From Chryseosolibacter indicum (GTDB lineage: Bacteria > Bacteroidota > Bacteroidia > Cytophagales > Cyclobacteriaceae): a stretch of DNA of 64,000 bases. The stretch lies in NCBI RefSeq assembly GCF_018598585.1, contig NZ_JAHESD010000005.1:117981-181980 (forward strand), in the 5' to 3' direction. Positions within the stretch are counted from its first letter, which is position 1, and each line of letters starts with the position of its first letter. A model generated the notes under the pieces. It saw only the letters and a program-made list of their open reading frames with translations, made no database searches and was not told where the DNA came from. A program made the position numbers and the translations under genes. Shown in pieces: positions 35,716 through 44,877 of the stretch.

Positions 35716-38079
35716 TTATTTTAAAATCACTACCGTAATACCATCCCCGCCACGCTCAACATGTTCATCAGCAGCAGAAGCCGCTTCTTTATAATTCCTA
35801 AGATGATCCCGGATTACTTTGCGCAACACCCCTTCTCCTTTACCATGCAAAATTCTTAGTTCACCTTGCCCGAGAAGAATGGCTGTGTCCAGGAATTGAT
35901 CCAACATTGGAATTACCTCATCTACACGTTTTCCCCTTACATCTAGTGTGCTACTGAAGTGCGCCTGTTTTTCATAGATATTTATTCCTACTGATCGCAG
36001 TTTAGCCGAAACTTCTTTCTCCATTCCGGCGCCCAACTTCTCAAGTTTAGAAACATTAACAAGGGATTTCAATTCTCCAAACTGAACGGTGGCGTTTTTA
36101 CCTTTTAAAGACACTACGATACCGCTTCCCTCCTGCCCGTGGATACGCACGCGATCTCCTTCACCAATCGCTTCTTTTGCTTTTTCTTTTTTCTCCTGTG
36201 GCTGGGCAACACGCTGGTTGAGGGATTCAAGGTTCTTCCTCACTTTTTGTGTCTCTTTTCGCTCGGCCCTGTTTTCCCTTATATGGCGAATCGTCTTTTC
36301 GATTTCCCTGTTTGTGTTCTTTAATAATTCAGAGGCCTCTTCCTTAGCTTTAGAAATTATTTCTTTTTTCCTTATCTCTAGCTCGGTAGAAAGTGTCTGA
36401 TATTTATTCAACGATTGCTTTAATTCTATCTCCTGCTTTTCGAGGCGTTTAATTTTCTCACTCAACTCCTGGCGTTCTTTCTCTAGACTCCTCACAAGTG
36501 TTTCAAAACCTGCCAAGTCTTTACCGACCAATTTCTCTGCTTCCTCCAAAGTCTCTTTTGGCAGACCTGTTTTCCGGGCTATTTCTAATGCAAAAGAACT
36601 TCCGGGCTTACCAATATCAAGAACGTACAGTGGCACCAGGTTCTTGTCATCAAATCGCATCGCTGCATTTCGAATGCCTTGTCTTTGTCCTGCGAATAAC
36701 TTCAGGTTATAATAGTGCGTTGTTGCCAAACCCCATACCTTCTTCTTTACAAGTTCTTGCAATACGGCCTGGGCAATAGCTCCACCAAAGTTAGGATCAG
36801 TACCTGAACCAAGTTCATCCAACAAAACCAGGGATCTGTCATTAGCAGACTTAATAAAGACACTCATGTTTCGTAAGTGACTGCTGTAAGTACTTAAGTC
36901 ATTTTCTATTGATTGTTGATCACCTATATCCAAAAAGATATCCTGAAATACACCAACTCTTGATCGTTCAGAAACAGGTATCAGCAGTCCGCACTGCACC
37001 ATATATTGAAGCAGCCCAACCGTTTTTAACGTTACTGATTTACCACCCGCATTAGGTCCGGAGACGAGCAACATTCTGCCGATGGGATCGAGCTCTATGT
37101 TCAAAGGCACTACTTCTCTTTTACCCTTTAAGCTGAGATATAGAAGTGGATGCTTTGCGTTGTACCAGGTGAGTTCGGGACCCTTTTCGATTATAGGAAG
37201 CTCTGCCTCTGTTTCAACTGCGAACTTTGCCTTTGCACGGATAAAATCAATCTGAGAAAGAAATGTAAAGGCTTGCCGAAGAGAAGGAAGTTGTAACCTT
37301 AATGCATCCGTTATTTCTTTAAGAACTTTAACTACCTCTCTTTTTTCGGAATGTTCAAGATCTCTGATTTCATTATTTGTGTCTAACATTTCTGTGGGCT
37401 CCATGAAAACGGTCTGGCCGGTAGCTGACTCATCAAGAATAAAACCTTTAAGTTTTCTTTTGTGCTCCGCTAAAATTGGTATTACAACTCTTCCATCGCG
37501 TACTGTAGGCAGTGCACCTTCAGGTACCCATTTATGCTCCACTGCCTGTCGAAACAGCTGATCAGCAAGTCTTCTTAGCCGGCTCTGTTCTTCTCTTAAC
37601 CGCTTGCGTATTTCCTTTAGCTCATTACTTGCGGAATCCCGCACCTGCGCTTTATCATCAATCTTTTGAATAATAAGCTGAGGTACCTGGCTTGTAATAG
37701 CCACCGGCTCTGATAGCTTGTGTAGCTGAGGATATATCTCCTTTGATTTTGCCAAGAAGCTTTGACAAGCAATAATAGTCTCAAGTGCATTGGCAAGTCT
37801 TAGAAAATCATCTGCATCGAGGTAGTTTCCTTCCAATGCTATCTTTTGAAGCCAGGCAGTTCCATCATAGAAGAAGCGCGAAGGAAAAGTTTCTCCCTTT
37901 TCGAGTATCTGCTTGAATTCAAGACTTTGGCGTAACAGTATTTTAATAAAATCTGCATCCTGACTAAAACGCATTTTATCAACGTACCCCGCACCAGTTT
38001 CTGAGAGGCAGTACGATTGTATGCGTTGCCGGATGGTATCGAAGCCTAACTTTTGTTCGAATGAATCGGGAAATATCAT
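35716..38079 (-). CDS. mutS2: Endonuclease MutS2
   Basis: A 787-residue MutS paralogue without the mismatch-binding N-terminal domain. Core and clamp domains cover about 1-300; the ATPase has Walker A GPNAGGKSVTLKT (about 340), Walker B LVLLDELGSGTDP and the ST..HY dimer motif; a long coiled coil (about 515-640) leads to a KOW-like segment and the C-terminal Smr nuclease domain (LDVRGKRVDEV, LRILHGKGEGVLRK). The family suppresses recombination and rescues collided ribosomes. It begins 2 bases after the DUF4296 lipoprotein gene on the same strand. Confidence 0.96.
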   Translation of the reverse strand: MIFPDSFEQKLGFDTIRQRIQSYCLSETGAGYVDKMRFSQDADFIKILLRQSLEFKQILEKGETFPSRFFYDGTAWLQKIALEGNYLDADDFLRLANALETIIACQSFLAKSKEIYPQLHKLSEPVAITSQVPQLIIQKIDDKAQVRDSASNELKEIRKRLREEQSRLRRLADQLFRQAVEHKWVPEGALPTVRDGRVVIPILAEHKRKLKGFILDESATGQTVFMEPTEMLDTNNEIRDLEHSEKREVVKVLKEITDALRLQLPSLRQAFTFLSQIDFIRAKAKFAVETEAELPIIEKGPELTWYNAKHPLLYLSLKGKREVVPLNIELDPIGRMLLVSGPNAGGKSVTLKTVGLLQYMVQCGLLIPVSERSRVGVFQDIFLDIGDQQSIENDLSTYSSHLRNMSVFIKSANDRSLVLLDELGSGTDPNFGGAIAQAVLQELVKKKVWGLATTHYYNLKLFAGQRQGIRNAAMRFDDKNLVPLYVLDIGKPGSSFALEIARKTGLPKETLEEAEKLVGKDLAGFETLVRSLEKERQELSEKIKRLEKQEIELKQSLNKYQTLSTELEIRKKEIISKAKEEASELLKNTNREIEKTIRHIRENRAERKETQKVRKNLESLNQRVAQPQEKKEKAKEAIGEGDRVRIHGQEGSGIVVSLKGKNATVQFGELKSLVNVSKLEKLGAGMEKEVSAKLRSVGINIYEKQAHFSSTLDVRGKRVDEVIPMLDQFLDTAILLGQGELRILHGKGEGVLRKVIRDHLRNYKEAASAADEHVERGGDGITVVILK

Positions 38080-38081
38080 GT

Positions 38082-38444
38082 TTAATTCTGAGTGCTGGGA
38101 GCACGTTGCTCCATAAGCTGTAATGAATCAACCAAAGCTGTATAAATTTGTTCCATTTCTTTGGGTCTATCCATATAATAATCAAAGGAAGCATCAAAAA
38201 CAGAATCAGGAACTCCGTATTTTTCATAAACCTTCCCTTCCATATAGTTAAAAACCTTCTCTGAGGTATCTCTGTTTAAGCCAAGCCGGTTAACCTTTTC
38301 TTCCGAAATATATACCTCTTTTAAAATCTTAATCATCTCTTCTTTTGCCAGAATACCCGCCGGCAATTTTTCACTCCGCGTGCAGGAGGAAACCGACAAG
38401 CTTGCCGCTAATATAATAATCAAATACCTGAAGCCGTTTACCAT
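38082..38444 (-). CDS. DUF4296 lipoprotein
   Basis: A 120-residue lipoprotein: signal peptide with lipobox SVSSC (Cys21), then a helical DUF4296 domain (ILAKEEMIKILKEVYISEEKV, FNYMEGKVYEKYGVPDSVFDASFDYYM). The family is restricted to Bacteroidota and has no known function. It sits 2 bases upstream of mutS2 on the same strand and shares a divergent promoter region of about 50-100 bases with the DUF58 gene. Confidence 0.9.
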   Translation of the reverse strand: MVNGFRYLIIILAASLSVSSCTRSEKLPAGILAKEEMIKILKEVYISEEKVNRLGLNRDTSEKVFNYMEGKVYEKYGVPDSVFDASFDYYMDRPKEMEQIYTALVDSLQLMEQRAPSTQN

Positions 38445-38495
38445 TCTTATTAACCTATTCTCTGTTTGGGTGACGCAAAATACTCATAATTGTTC

Positions 38496-38503
38496 TATTT
38501 TTG
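38496..38503 (+). promoter_or_regulatory. Candidate -7 box (TATTTTTG) for the DUF58 operon
   Basis: Exact TAnnTTTG match in the divergent spacer. If used, transcription starts around 38508, which rules out the TTG codon at 38501 as translation start. Confidence 0.5.
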
Positions 38504-38551
38504 GCCGTTTTGCTTTTGGGAAGCAAAACGTATGCTAATAACATTACGAGC

Positions 38552-39433
38552 TTGAAAGAGATTCTTAAAAAATTAAGGAAATACGAGATTCAGATACGCA
38601 AGGCTATTAATAGTCAGATGCAGGGGGATTTCCATTCTATTTTTAAAGGTACCGGACTCGAGTTTGATGATGTGAGGCCTTATCAATACGGTGACGATAT
38701 CCGAACTATTGATTGGAATGTATCAGCAAAAGGACATGGTACATTTGTGAAAACCTTTCGGGAAGAAAAAGAACAAACCGTATTCTTTATACTTGATGTA
38801 AGCGCATCTGAGGATATCGGAAGTAAGGGTAGAACAAAGGCAGATGTAGGGAAAGAAATTTGCGGTGTTCTAGCTCTTTCAGCCGCCAAAGAGTCCAGCC
38901 ACGTTGGTTTAATCTGCTACTCTGATATAAAGGAAAAATATATTAAACCGCTGAAAGGGCCTTTACAGGCATATGAGATTATAAGTACACTTGCCAGACT
39001 AAAACCCAAATCATTAAAAACGAATTTAAGCAAGGCTATATCCTTTGCGTTAAACACGATTAAGAGAAGAAGCGTGATTATTCTTATATCCGATTTTATT
39101 GATGAGGATTCTTATTTTCATAATCTGAAATCGCTGGCAAGAATACACGACCTTGTAGTAATTCAAATCAGCGACAAGCGTGAAACCCGTTTGCCAAAAC
39201 TCGGAATTATTCCTGTTTTAGATAAAGAGACAAAACAGACTCTTTGGATCAATACTTCCTTTGGCGACTTTCGGGAAAAGATAACTAAAAGGTTCCTTCA
39301 ACGTAAAACCGAGTTAGATCAGTTCAGCAGAAAACATCAGATAAACTTTCTTTCACTGGATACAGATGAAGATTATGTACCACAACTACTCAGACTGTTT
39401 AAAGTGAGAAACAAATCATTAAAAACAACTTGA
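38552..39433 (+). CDS. DUF58-domain protein of the BatA/MoxR type system
   Basis: About 293 residues; a VWA-like fold with the DUF58 pattern MQGDFHSIFKGTGLEFDDVRPYQYGDD, RTIDWNVSAKGHGTFVKTFREEKEQTV and a DVSASED MIDAS-like site. These proteins work with MoxR AAA+ ATPases and BatA/BatB in envelope stress tolerance and protein maturation. The start is uncertain: the frame runs back to a TTG at 38501, but that codon lies inside a -7 promoter box; TTG at 38552 or ATT at 38543 fits the usual N-terminus (SLKEILKKLRKYEIQ). Unlike in most genomes there is no moxR just upstream. Confidence 0.85.
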   Translation: MKEILKKLRKYEIQIRKAINSQMQGDFHSIFKGTGLEFDDVRPYQYGDDIRTIDWNVSAKGHGTFVKTFREEKEQTVFFILDVSASEDIGSKGRTKADVGKEICGVLALSAAKESSHVGLICYSDIKEKYIKPLKGPLQAYEIISTLARLKPKSLKTNLSKAISFALNTIKRRSVIILISDFIDEDSYFHNLKSLARIHDLVVIQISDKRETRLPKLGIIPVLDKETKQTLWINTSFGDFREKITKRFLQRKTELDQFSRKHQINFLSLDTDEDYVPQLLRLFKVRNKSLKTT

Positions 39434-39444
39434 GGTTAGCAGAA

Positions 39445-40395
39445 ATGATCAGGCGCAGATTTACATTTTTGAATAACACAAAAGGATTAATTCCGTCATT
39501 TACTTTCGGATTCATCTTTCTCCTCATACTAGTTCAAATAGAAACGCATGCTCAAAATATTAAGGTATCAGGGGGCTTTCTTTCTGATAGTTTAAAAGTG
39601 GGGGAGCAGACTGCCTTTTATCTTACTTCAAAACATCCAAGTAACATCAACGTTCTCTTTCCTGATTCTGCTTATAAATTTAACACCTTTGAATATCAAA
39701 AGCGCCGATACTTTGCAACAGAAACAACAGATAGCATCAGCGTAGATAGTGTGGTATATTATTTAACGACTTTTGAACTTGACGAATCACAAGCCCTCCA
39801 ACTTCCTGTTTATGTAGTAAATGAACAAGATTGCACCTCCTACCTTTCACAAGCAGATACGATAAGGCTTACACTGCTTGTAAAAAACGTACCAGACAGT
39901 TTGAGTATTGACAAACTTCCGTTACGAGAGACTACTGCATACGTTGATGTAGGTTATCAATTCAATTATATTATACTCCTTATTGTAGTTGTTGTATTAA
40001 TCATACTTGCAATTATTGTATGGATTATTTTTGGAAAGCGGATCTCCAGGTACTTTAAAGCGAAAAGATTACAGAGGAACCACAACCAATTTATTGAAGC
40101 TTATACGCGGATTGTAAATCAGCTTACTACAACTTTTTCTGCATCCCACGCAGAAACTGCATTAACATTATGGAAAAGGTATATGGAACAGCTCGAAGCA
40201 AGACCATATACGAAACTTACAACACGAGAAACAATTTTACTTCAAAATGATAGTGTTTTAGGTCAAAACCTTCAGTTGATAGACCGCGCTATCTATGGTC
40301 ATAACACATCAGTTATTGACCCGTTAGAGCAATTGCGGAAGGTTGCGGATGACCACTTCAGAATAAAGATAAAGGAGGTAAAGGATGGAAAATGA
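39445..40395 (+). CDS. BatD-like membrane protein of the DUF58-BatA operon
   Basis: About 316 residues. Signal peptide or anchor (about 12-33, ending THA), a periplasmic beta-rich domain (about 35-170), one strong TM helix (about 175-197, YIILLIVVVVLIILAIIVWII) and a cytoplasmic helical tail with LWKRYMEQL. This topology matches proteins placed between DUF58 and BatA genes in Bacteroidota, often annotated BatD-like or hypothetical. ATG at 39445 is chosen; TTG at 39430 would overlap the DUF58 stop. Its end overlaps batA by 11 bases. Confidence 0.78.
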   Translation: MIRRRFTFLNNTKGLIPSFTFGFIFLLILVQIETHAQNIKVSGGFLSDSLKVGEQTAFYLTSKHPSNINVLFPDSAYKFNTFEYQKRRYFATETTDSISVDSVVYYLTTFELDESQALQLPVYVVNEQDCTSYLSQADTIRLTLLVKNVPDSLSIDKLPLRETTAYVDVGYQFNYIILLIVVVVLIILAIIVWIIFGKRISRYFKAKRLQRNHNQFIEAYTRIVNQLTTTFSASHAETALTLWKRYMEQLEARPYTKLTTRETILLQNDSVLGQNLQLIDRAIYGHNTSVIDPLEQLRKVADDHFRIKIKEVKDGK

Positions 40396-41431
40396 GTTCA
40401 TAGAACCATGGTATTCCTTAGATTGGTTTAACCCTGTTACATTACGATCTTTCACTTGGGAGAGAACGGAAATATTGTATGCGCTTTTTGCAGTGCCCAT
40501 ATTTTTTCTAATCAGGTGGCTGTTACGTCAGCGCTTTAATCAAAAACTTCCGGTAGCAGTAACATCCAAAGACCTTAAAAGTTCACCGCTTAACCTGATA
40601 AGGTTAATTCCTGAGTTTCTGCTGATGATTGTCCTGCTCCTCGTTTTAACAGCATTAGCAAGGCCACAGAAAACAAATGAAAAAGTAGAGCAGTGGACAG
40701 AAGGTATTGATATCATGATAGCACTTGATATTTCACAGTCCATGCAGATAGAAGACTTTCAGCCCAATCGTCTGGAAGCAGCAAAGCAAGTGGCTCTTAA
40801 TTTTATTCAAGGTCGCATCCAGGATCGTATTGGCCTGGTGGTTTTCTCTGGCGATGCCTTTTCTCTGGCTCCGCTTACTACTGATTATGATCTGCTGCGT
40901 GCTTATATTAAAGACATTCATTTTGAGATGATTGAAAGCAGGGGAACAGCAATAGGCAGTGCGATGGCAGTGGTTACAAACCGGATGCGGGAGTCAACAA
41001 CAAAATCCAAAGTATGTATACTATTAAGCGATGGGGATAATACTGCAGGTAATATAGATCCTATCACAGCAGCGGAGTTGGCATCAGCCTATGGAATTAA
41101 AATTTACACCATTGTAGTTGGCAAAGAGGGATTGGTGCCTTATGGTAAAGATTTTTTTGGTAGACCCAATATGATCGAAAATACCATCGATGAAACTACA
41201 CTTCGGAAGATGGCAGATATCGGAGGAGGAGAATTTTTCAGAGCAACGGATAACCAGGCTTTGGCGCAAGTGTTTACTAAGATAGATCAGTTTGAGAAGG
41301 CTGAGATTAAAGAGACAAGGTTTAAGGACACATCAGACTATTACTTCATCTACCTTCAATGGGCAATTGCATTTTTCCTTTTATGGCTTCTTTTGAAATC
41401 GACGTTCCTGTCAAACGTTTTGCAGGATTAG
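40385..41431 (+). CDS. batA: VWA-domain membrane protein BatA
   Basis: A 348-residue aerotolerance-type protein: two N-terminal TM segments (about 28-48 and 65-85), a von Willebrand A domain (about 100-300) with a complete MIDAS (ALDISQSMQIEDF; later SRGTAIGSAM and LLSDGDN), and a C-terminal TM helix (about 318-338). Bat proteins form inner-membrane complexes with MoxR-type ATPases. It is the last gene of a three-gene operon; batB and the TPR protein usually found after it are missing here. Confidence 0.88.
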   Translation: MENEFIEPWYSLDWFNPVTLRSFTWERTEILYALFAVPIFFLIRWLLRQRFNQKLPVAVTSKDLKSSPLNLIRLIPEFLLMIVLLLVLTALARPQKTNEKVEQWTEGIDIMIALDISQSMQIEDFQPNRLEAAKQVALNFIQGRIQDRIGLVVFSGDAFSLAPLTTDYDLLRAYIKDIHFEMIESRGTAIGSAMAVVTNRMRESTTKSKVCILLSDGDNTAGNIDPITAAELASAYGIKIYTIVVGKEGLVPYGKDFFGRPNMIENTIDETTLRKMADIGGGEFFRATDNQALAQVFTKIDQFEKAEIKETRFKDTSDYYFIYLQWAIAFFLLWLLLKSTFLSNVLQD

Positions 41432-41463
41432 GTAGCATCTAATTTTAAACAAAGAAACGGAAG

Positions 41464-42096
41464 CTAAAACGTTGAGAAGTTATCTGCCATTGCTATTAAT
41501 CTGCCACCAAAGATTACCATTACTATACCAACTACAATGTTTAAGGTTTTGATGAACTTTGGTGTTAAAGCAGAGCGGAGTTTATCAGCAAGTTTAGCCT
41601 TTAAAATATCTGTAATAAACACAGTTCCTACAATAGCCGCAAAGTATGGAATAGCTTTGCCAGGTGTAGCATAACCAAATTTTGTAGTTGCCACCCCTAC
41701 GGTTCCTAACCAAAAAATCAACACCATTGGACTAAGTCCGTTTATGATGAAACCTTTTAAAAATAAACGAACTGGTTTTTGTGTCTTTATTCTTTCAGGG
41801 TCATATTTTGAAAGCTTCCGGCTCTTTATAAGAAGATAGTAGAGGCCAAATAACAATAGTACAATACCGCCAAAGTACGCCAGATATTCACGGAAATTCC
41901 CCTTATCAAAAACCTGGTAAACCCCGAGGTAACATAGGAAAATGTAGATGGCATCACTTAACGAAACACCAACAGCTACAGAGAAACCACTCCAAAATCC
42001 CCGTTCAACACTTGTTTGTAGAATGGTGAAGAAAACAGGCCCGATAAGAAATGCCAGTACAATACCAGAGAATATGCCATTAAGAATTATGTCCAT
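41464..42096 (-). CDS. LysE-family amino acid exporter
   Basis: About 210 residues, six hydrophobic segments. The N-terminus GIFSGIVLAFLIGPVFFTILQTSVERGFWSG and FSVAVGVSLSDAIYIF match LysE/RhtB exporters, as does FLKGFIINGLSPMVLIFWLGTVG in the middle. The ATG at 42096 fits the family start; another at 42129 adds 11 polar residues. Either way the gene begins inside the 3' end of the GH3 gene (overlap 17 or 50 bases), so the two are translationally coupled. Substrate unknown; amino acids are the family rule. Confidence 0.9.
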   Translation of the reverse strand: MDIILNGIFSGIVLAFLIGPVFFTILQTSVERGFWSGFSVAVGVSLSDAIYIFLCYLGVYQVFDKGNFREYLAYFGGIVLLLFGLYYLLIKSRKLSKYDPERIKTQKPVRLFLKGFIINGLSPMVLIFWLGTVGVATTKFGYATPGKAIPYFAAIVGTVFITDILKAKLADKLRSALTPKFIKTLNIVVGIVMVIFGGRLIAMADNFSTF

Positions 42097-43636
42097 TAAC
42101 TTGTGTTTGAAGAAAAGCTTTCCATTCATCCAGCTGCGCCTTTTTCATAACCCTAGGAAATTTATTCTGCCCCCCTACTTTACCTTTATGTTCCATCCAG
42201 TTATAAAATGTTTTTACAGGAAGAACGTTAACAAATACTTCTTTCAATGCTGCGCTTCGTTCAACAGCATAATCGTCGTTCAAAACTTTCAAATGCGCAT
42301 CTAGTTTCTCCTTAACAATTTTTGGATCTACGTTTCCATCCGTGCCTACATACCACTGGTGTGCAAAAAGAGACTCATGCGGAATGCCCGCGACAGTAAA
42401 TTCAGGAATAGTTATATTAAGATCATTGGCAACAAGCTCTATTGCCTTATTCATATTATCTACTGAAAGATGTTCGCCACACAAGCTAAGAAAATGTTTT
42501 GTTCTTCCTGTGATAACAATTTCAGACTCTTCGAGTGAAGTGAATTTAATAACATCACCAATCAGATAACGCCATGCACCAGCGCAGCTGGAAAGCAAAA
42601 GCGCATACTCTTTTCCTTCTTCAACTTCATCTATCAACAAAGTTTCCGCATCAGGTTTTACTTCACCATTGGCATCAAAGTTCTTATCTTCAAATGGCAC
42701 AAATTCATAAAAGATGCCATTGTTAAGTACCAACCGCATTGTTTTCCGGTTAGGAAATGCCTGGAAAGCAATAAAACCTTCTGAGGCAAGGTAAGTTTCT
42801 ATGTAATAAATCGGACGACCTAACAGCTTTTCAAATCCTTTTCTATAGGGGTCAAACGAAACACCGCCGTGCACATACACCATTAAGTTCGGCCAGATTT
42901 CATGAATGTTCTGAAGCTTGTGGTACTTCAAAATCTTTTCTATAAGAATTTGTATCCAGGCAGGAACTCCCACAATGATACCAATATTCCAGTCCTTAGC
43001 CTTGCTTGCAATTTCATCGAGCTTTGCATCCCAGCTTCTGGTCTTCGCTATTTTTTTACCAGGCTTGTAGAAGTGCTGAAACCAGAAAGGAAGTCTTGCG
43101 GCCTGAATACCACTTAAATCACCCTCAAAAAAGCTACCCTTCTTATTTAGGTGCGTACTCCCGCCGAGCATTAAAATTCCGGCTTCAAAAACCTCCGGTT
43201 GTAAGTCATACTTTGATAACGTAAGTATCTGGCGAACACTTGTCTTTTGAATGGCCTTCGTCATTTCCTTGGTAACAGGAATATATTTTGACGAAGCTTC
43301 TGAAGTACCGGAACTTAAAGCAAAATATTTTACCCGTCCTGGCCAGCAGACATTCTTCACACCCTTTTGTGCAAGTTTCCACCAGTCACTGTATATTTTG
43401 TTGTATGTATGAACAGGAACGTTGGTTTTAAACTTATTGTAAAACTCCTTATTCCCTTTTCTAAAGCCATTAAGGATCTCCGAGAAATTATAGTACTTCC
43501 CAAATTCTGTCTGGCTTGCGGCCATCAGCAATTCCTTTAACTCCTTCTTCTGCAGGTCGAAAGGCGAAGTATATTCCTGCTCAAGCATTTCACGGATCCT
43601 GATCCCCTTTTTCAGCAAGGTGCCAATTATCGCCAT
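42080..43636 (-). CDS. GH3-family acyl-acid amido synthetase-like protein
   Basis: A 518-residue member of the GH3 superfamily. In plants these adenylate jasmonate or auxin and join them to amino acids; bacterial members such as those in Bacteroidota are uncharacterised. Visible: VPVHTYNKIYSDW, the adenylation loop FALSSGTSEASSKYIPVT (about 105-125), YIETYLASEGFIAFQ and the YLIGDVIKFTSLEESEIVITGRTKHFLSLCGEHLS hinge region, so the ATP-binding motifs look intact. It overlaps a LysE exporter gene downstream, which suggests production and export of an amino-acid conjugate (inference). Confidence 0.92.
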   Translation of the reverse strand: MAIIGTLLKKGIRIREMLEQEYTSPFDLQKKELKELLMAASQTEFGKYYNFSEILNGFRKGNKEFYNKFKTNVPVHTYNKIYSDWWKLAQKGVKNVCWPGRVKYFALSSGTSEASSKYIPVTKEMTKAIQKTSVRQILTLSKYDLQPEVFEAGILMLGGSTHLNKKGSFFEGDLSGIQAARLPFWFQHFYKPGKKIAKTRSWDAKLDEIASKAKDWNIGIIVGVPAWIQILIEKILKYHKLQNIHEIWPNLMVYVHGGVSFDPYRKGFEKLLGRPIYYIETYLASEGFIAFQAFPNRKTMRLVLNNGIFYEFVPFEDKNFDANGEVKPDAETLLIDEVEEGKEYALLLSSCAGAWRYLIGDVIKFTSLEESEIVITGRTKHFLSLCGEHLSVDNMNKAIELVANDLNITIPEFTVAGIPHESLFAHQWYVGTDGNVDPKIVKEKLDAHLKVLNDDYAVERSAALKEVFVNVLPVKTFYNWMEHKGKVGGQNKFPRVMKKAQLDEWKAFLQTQVNGHNS

Positions 43637-43757
43637 AGGTAATAAATTAGTCGCTCGTTTAAGGGGTTAAAAATAGGCACTTATGATACTACGAGCAACT
43701 ATTATTGTTGGTGGTGTAAGATTATGAACAATTGTGATTCTATAATAACATTGCAGT

Positions 43758-44435
43758 ATGAGCATCAGAACAAACTTAGAGCACATTAAGCAGCTCTTGC
43801 CCGCCGACATCAAACTAATTGCTGTAACCAAAACTCATCCGGTAGAAAAGGTCAGGGAGGTATATGAGGCCGGCCATAAAATAATGGGAGAAAATAAAGT
43901 TCAGGAACTGACGGACAAGTACGAGAATCTCCCGAAGGATATTGAATGGCATCTTATCGGCCATTTACAGTCAAACAAAGTAAAATACATTGCCCCCTTT
44001 GTTTCTCTTATCCATGCGGTTGATAGTGTAAAACTTCTTGAAGAGATTAATAAGCAAGCAAAAAAGAACGACCGCGTAATCCCATGTTTGTTTCAAATCC
44101 ACATTGCTGAAGAAGAAACAAAATTTGGACTTTCTGAAGAAGAGGTAACCAATCTTATCTCCTCCTCAATAAGTGAACTCGGCAATGTTTCAATAGTAGG
44201 ACTGATGGGGATGGCGACGTTTACGGATAATAAGGATCAGATTAGAAAAGAGTTTAAAGGATTAAGAACTCTTTTTGAACGACTTCGGCAATCACCGTTA
44301 CCCGCTAATGTTCAAATGAAGGAACTCTCTATGGGCATGAGCGGTGATTTTAAAATTGCGATCGAAGAAGGAAGCACAATGGTACGGGTGGGTTCAGCTA
44401 TATTTGGAGAACGAAATTACTTAAATAAGCAATAG
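43758..44435 (+). CDS. YggS/PROSC-family pyridoxal phosphate homeostasis protein
   Basis: A 225-residue PLP-binding TIM-barrel protein. The PLP Lys is in LIAVTKTHPVEKV (about residue 26), followed by GENKVQEL, WHLIGHLQSNKVKYI and the C-terminal LSMGMSGDFKIAIEEGSTMVRVGSAIFG motif. It keeps free PLP low and affects amino-acid balance; no enzymatic reaction is known. It is followed after 4 bases by a DUF423 gene and is convergent to nothing nearby, with GH3 divergent. Confidence 0.95.
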   Translation: MSIRTNLEHIKQLLPADIKLIAVTKTHPVEKVREVYEAGHKIMGENKVQELTDKYENLPKDIEWHLIGHLQSNKVKYIAPFVSLIHAVDSVKLLEEINKQAKKNDRVIPCLFQIHIAEEETKFGLSEEEVTNLISSSISELGNVSIVGLMGMATFTDNKDQIRKEFKGLRTLFERLRQSPLPANVQMKELSMGMSGDFKIAIEEGSTMVRVGSAIFGERNYLNKQ

Positions 44436-44439
44436 AAAA

Positions 44440-44829
44440 ATGACAGGAAGATCAGCTTTACTTACCGGAAGTTTGTTTGCCGGACTAGCAGTAGTACTAG
44501 GGGCTTTTGGAGCACATGCACTGAAAGACATGTTGGCTAGTTCCGGAAGAACGGATACTTATGAACTTGCTGTCCGTTATCAATTCTACCATGCTTTCGC
44601 ACTTCTTGTAGCTGGTTTGCTAAATACAAAATTTGCATTGAAGCATTTTAATTATGCTGCCACATGTTTCTCTATCGGCATTGTCTTCTTTTGTGGCAGC
44701 CTATATATACTATGTTTTTCTGGTATTAAATTTCTCGGTGCCATTACTCCTATAGGTGGGTTATTCTTTATCGCCGGTTGGATATTTAACTTCTTTGGAA
44801 TACTAACAAGTGCGAGATTGGAAAAATAA
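44440..44829 (+). CDS. DUF423 membrane protein
   Basis: A 129-residue protein with four hydrophobic helices and the DUF423 signature LFAGLAVVLGAFGAHALKD near the N-terminus and YELAVRYQFYHAFALL after it; a third conserved stretch is FFCGSLYILCFSG. The family is widespread and its function unknown. The gene starts 4 bases after the YggS stop and ends at a terminator hairpin. Confidence 0.93.
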   Translation: MTGRSALLTGSLFAGLAVVLGAFGAHALKDMLASSGRTDTYELAVRYQFYHAFALLVAGLLNTKFALKHFNYAATCFSIGIVFFCGSLYILCFSGIKFLGAITPIGGLFFIAGWIFNFFGILTSARLEK

Positions 44830-44857
44830 AAAAGCCACTTAAAAAGCGGCTTTTTTT
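44828..44857 (+). terminator. Rho-independent terminator after the DUF423 gene
   Basis: Nine-base stem with one G:T pair (44831-44839 with 44845-44853), loop TAAAA, and a T-run of seven. It begins within the DUF423 stop codon. Confidence 0.85.
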
Positions 44858-44877
44858 AGCGCATTACTGCAAACTCC

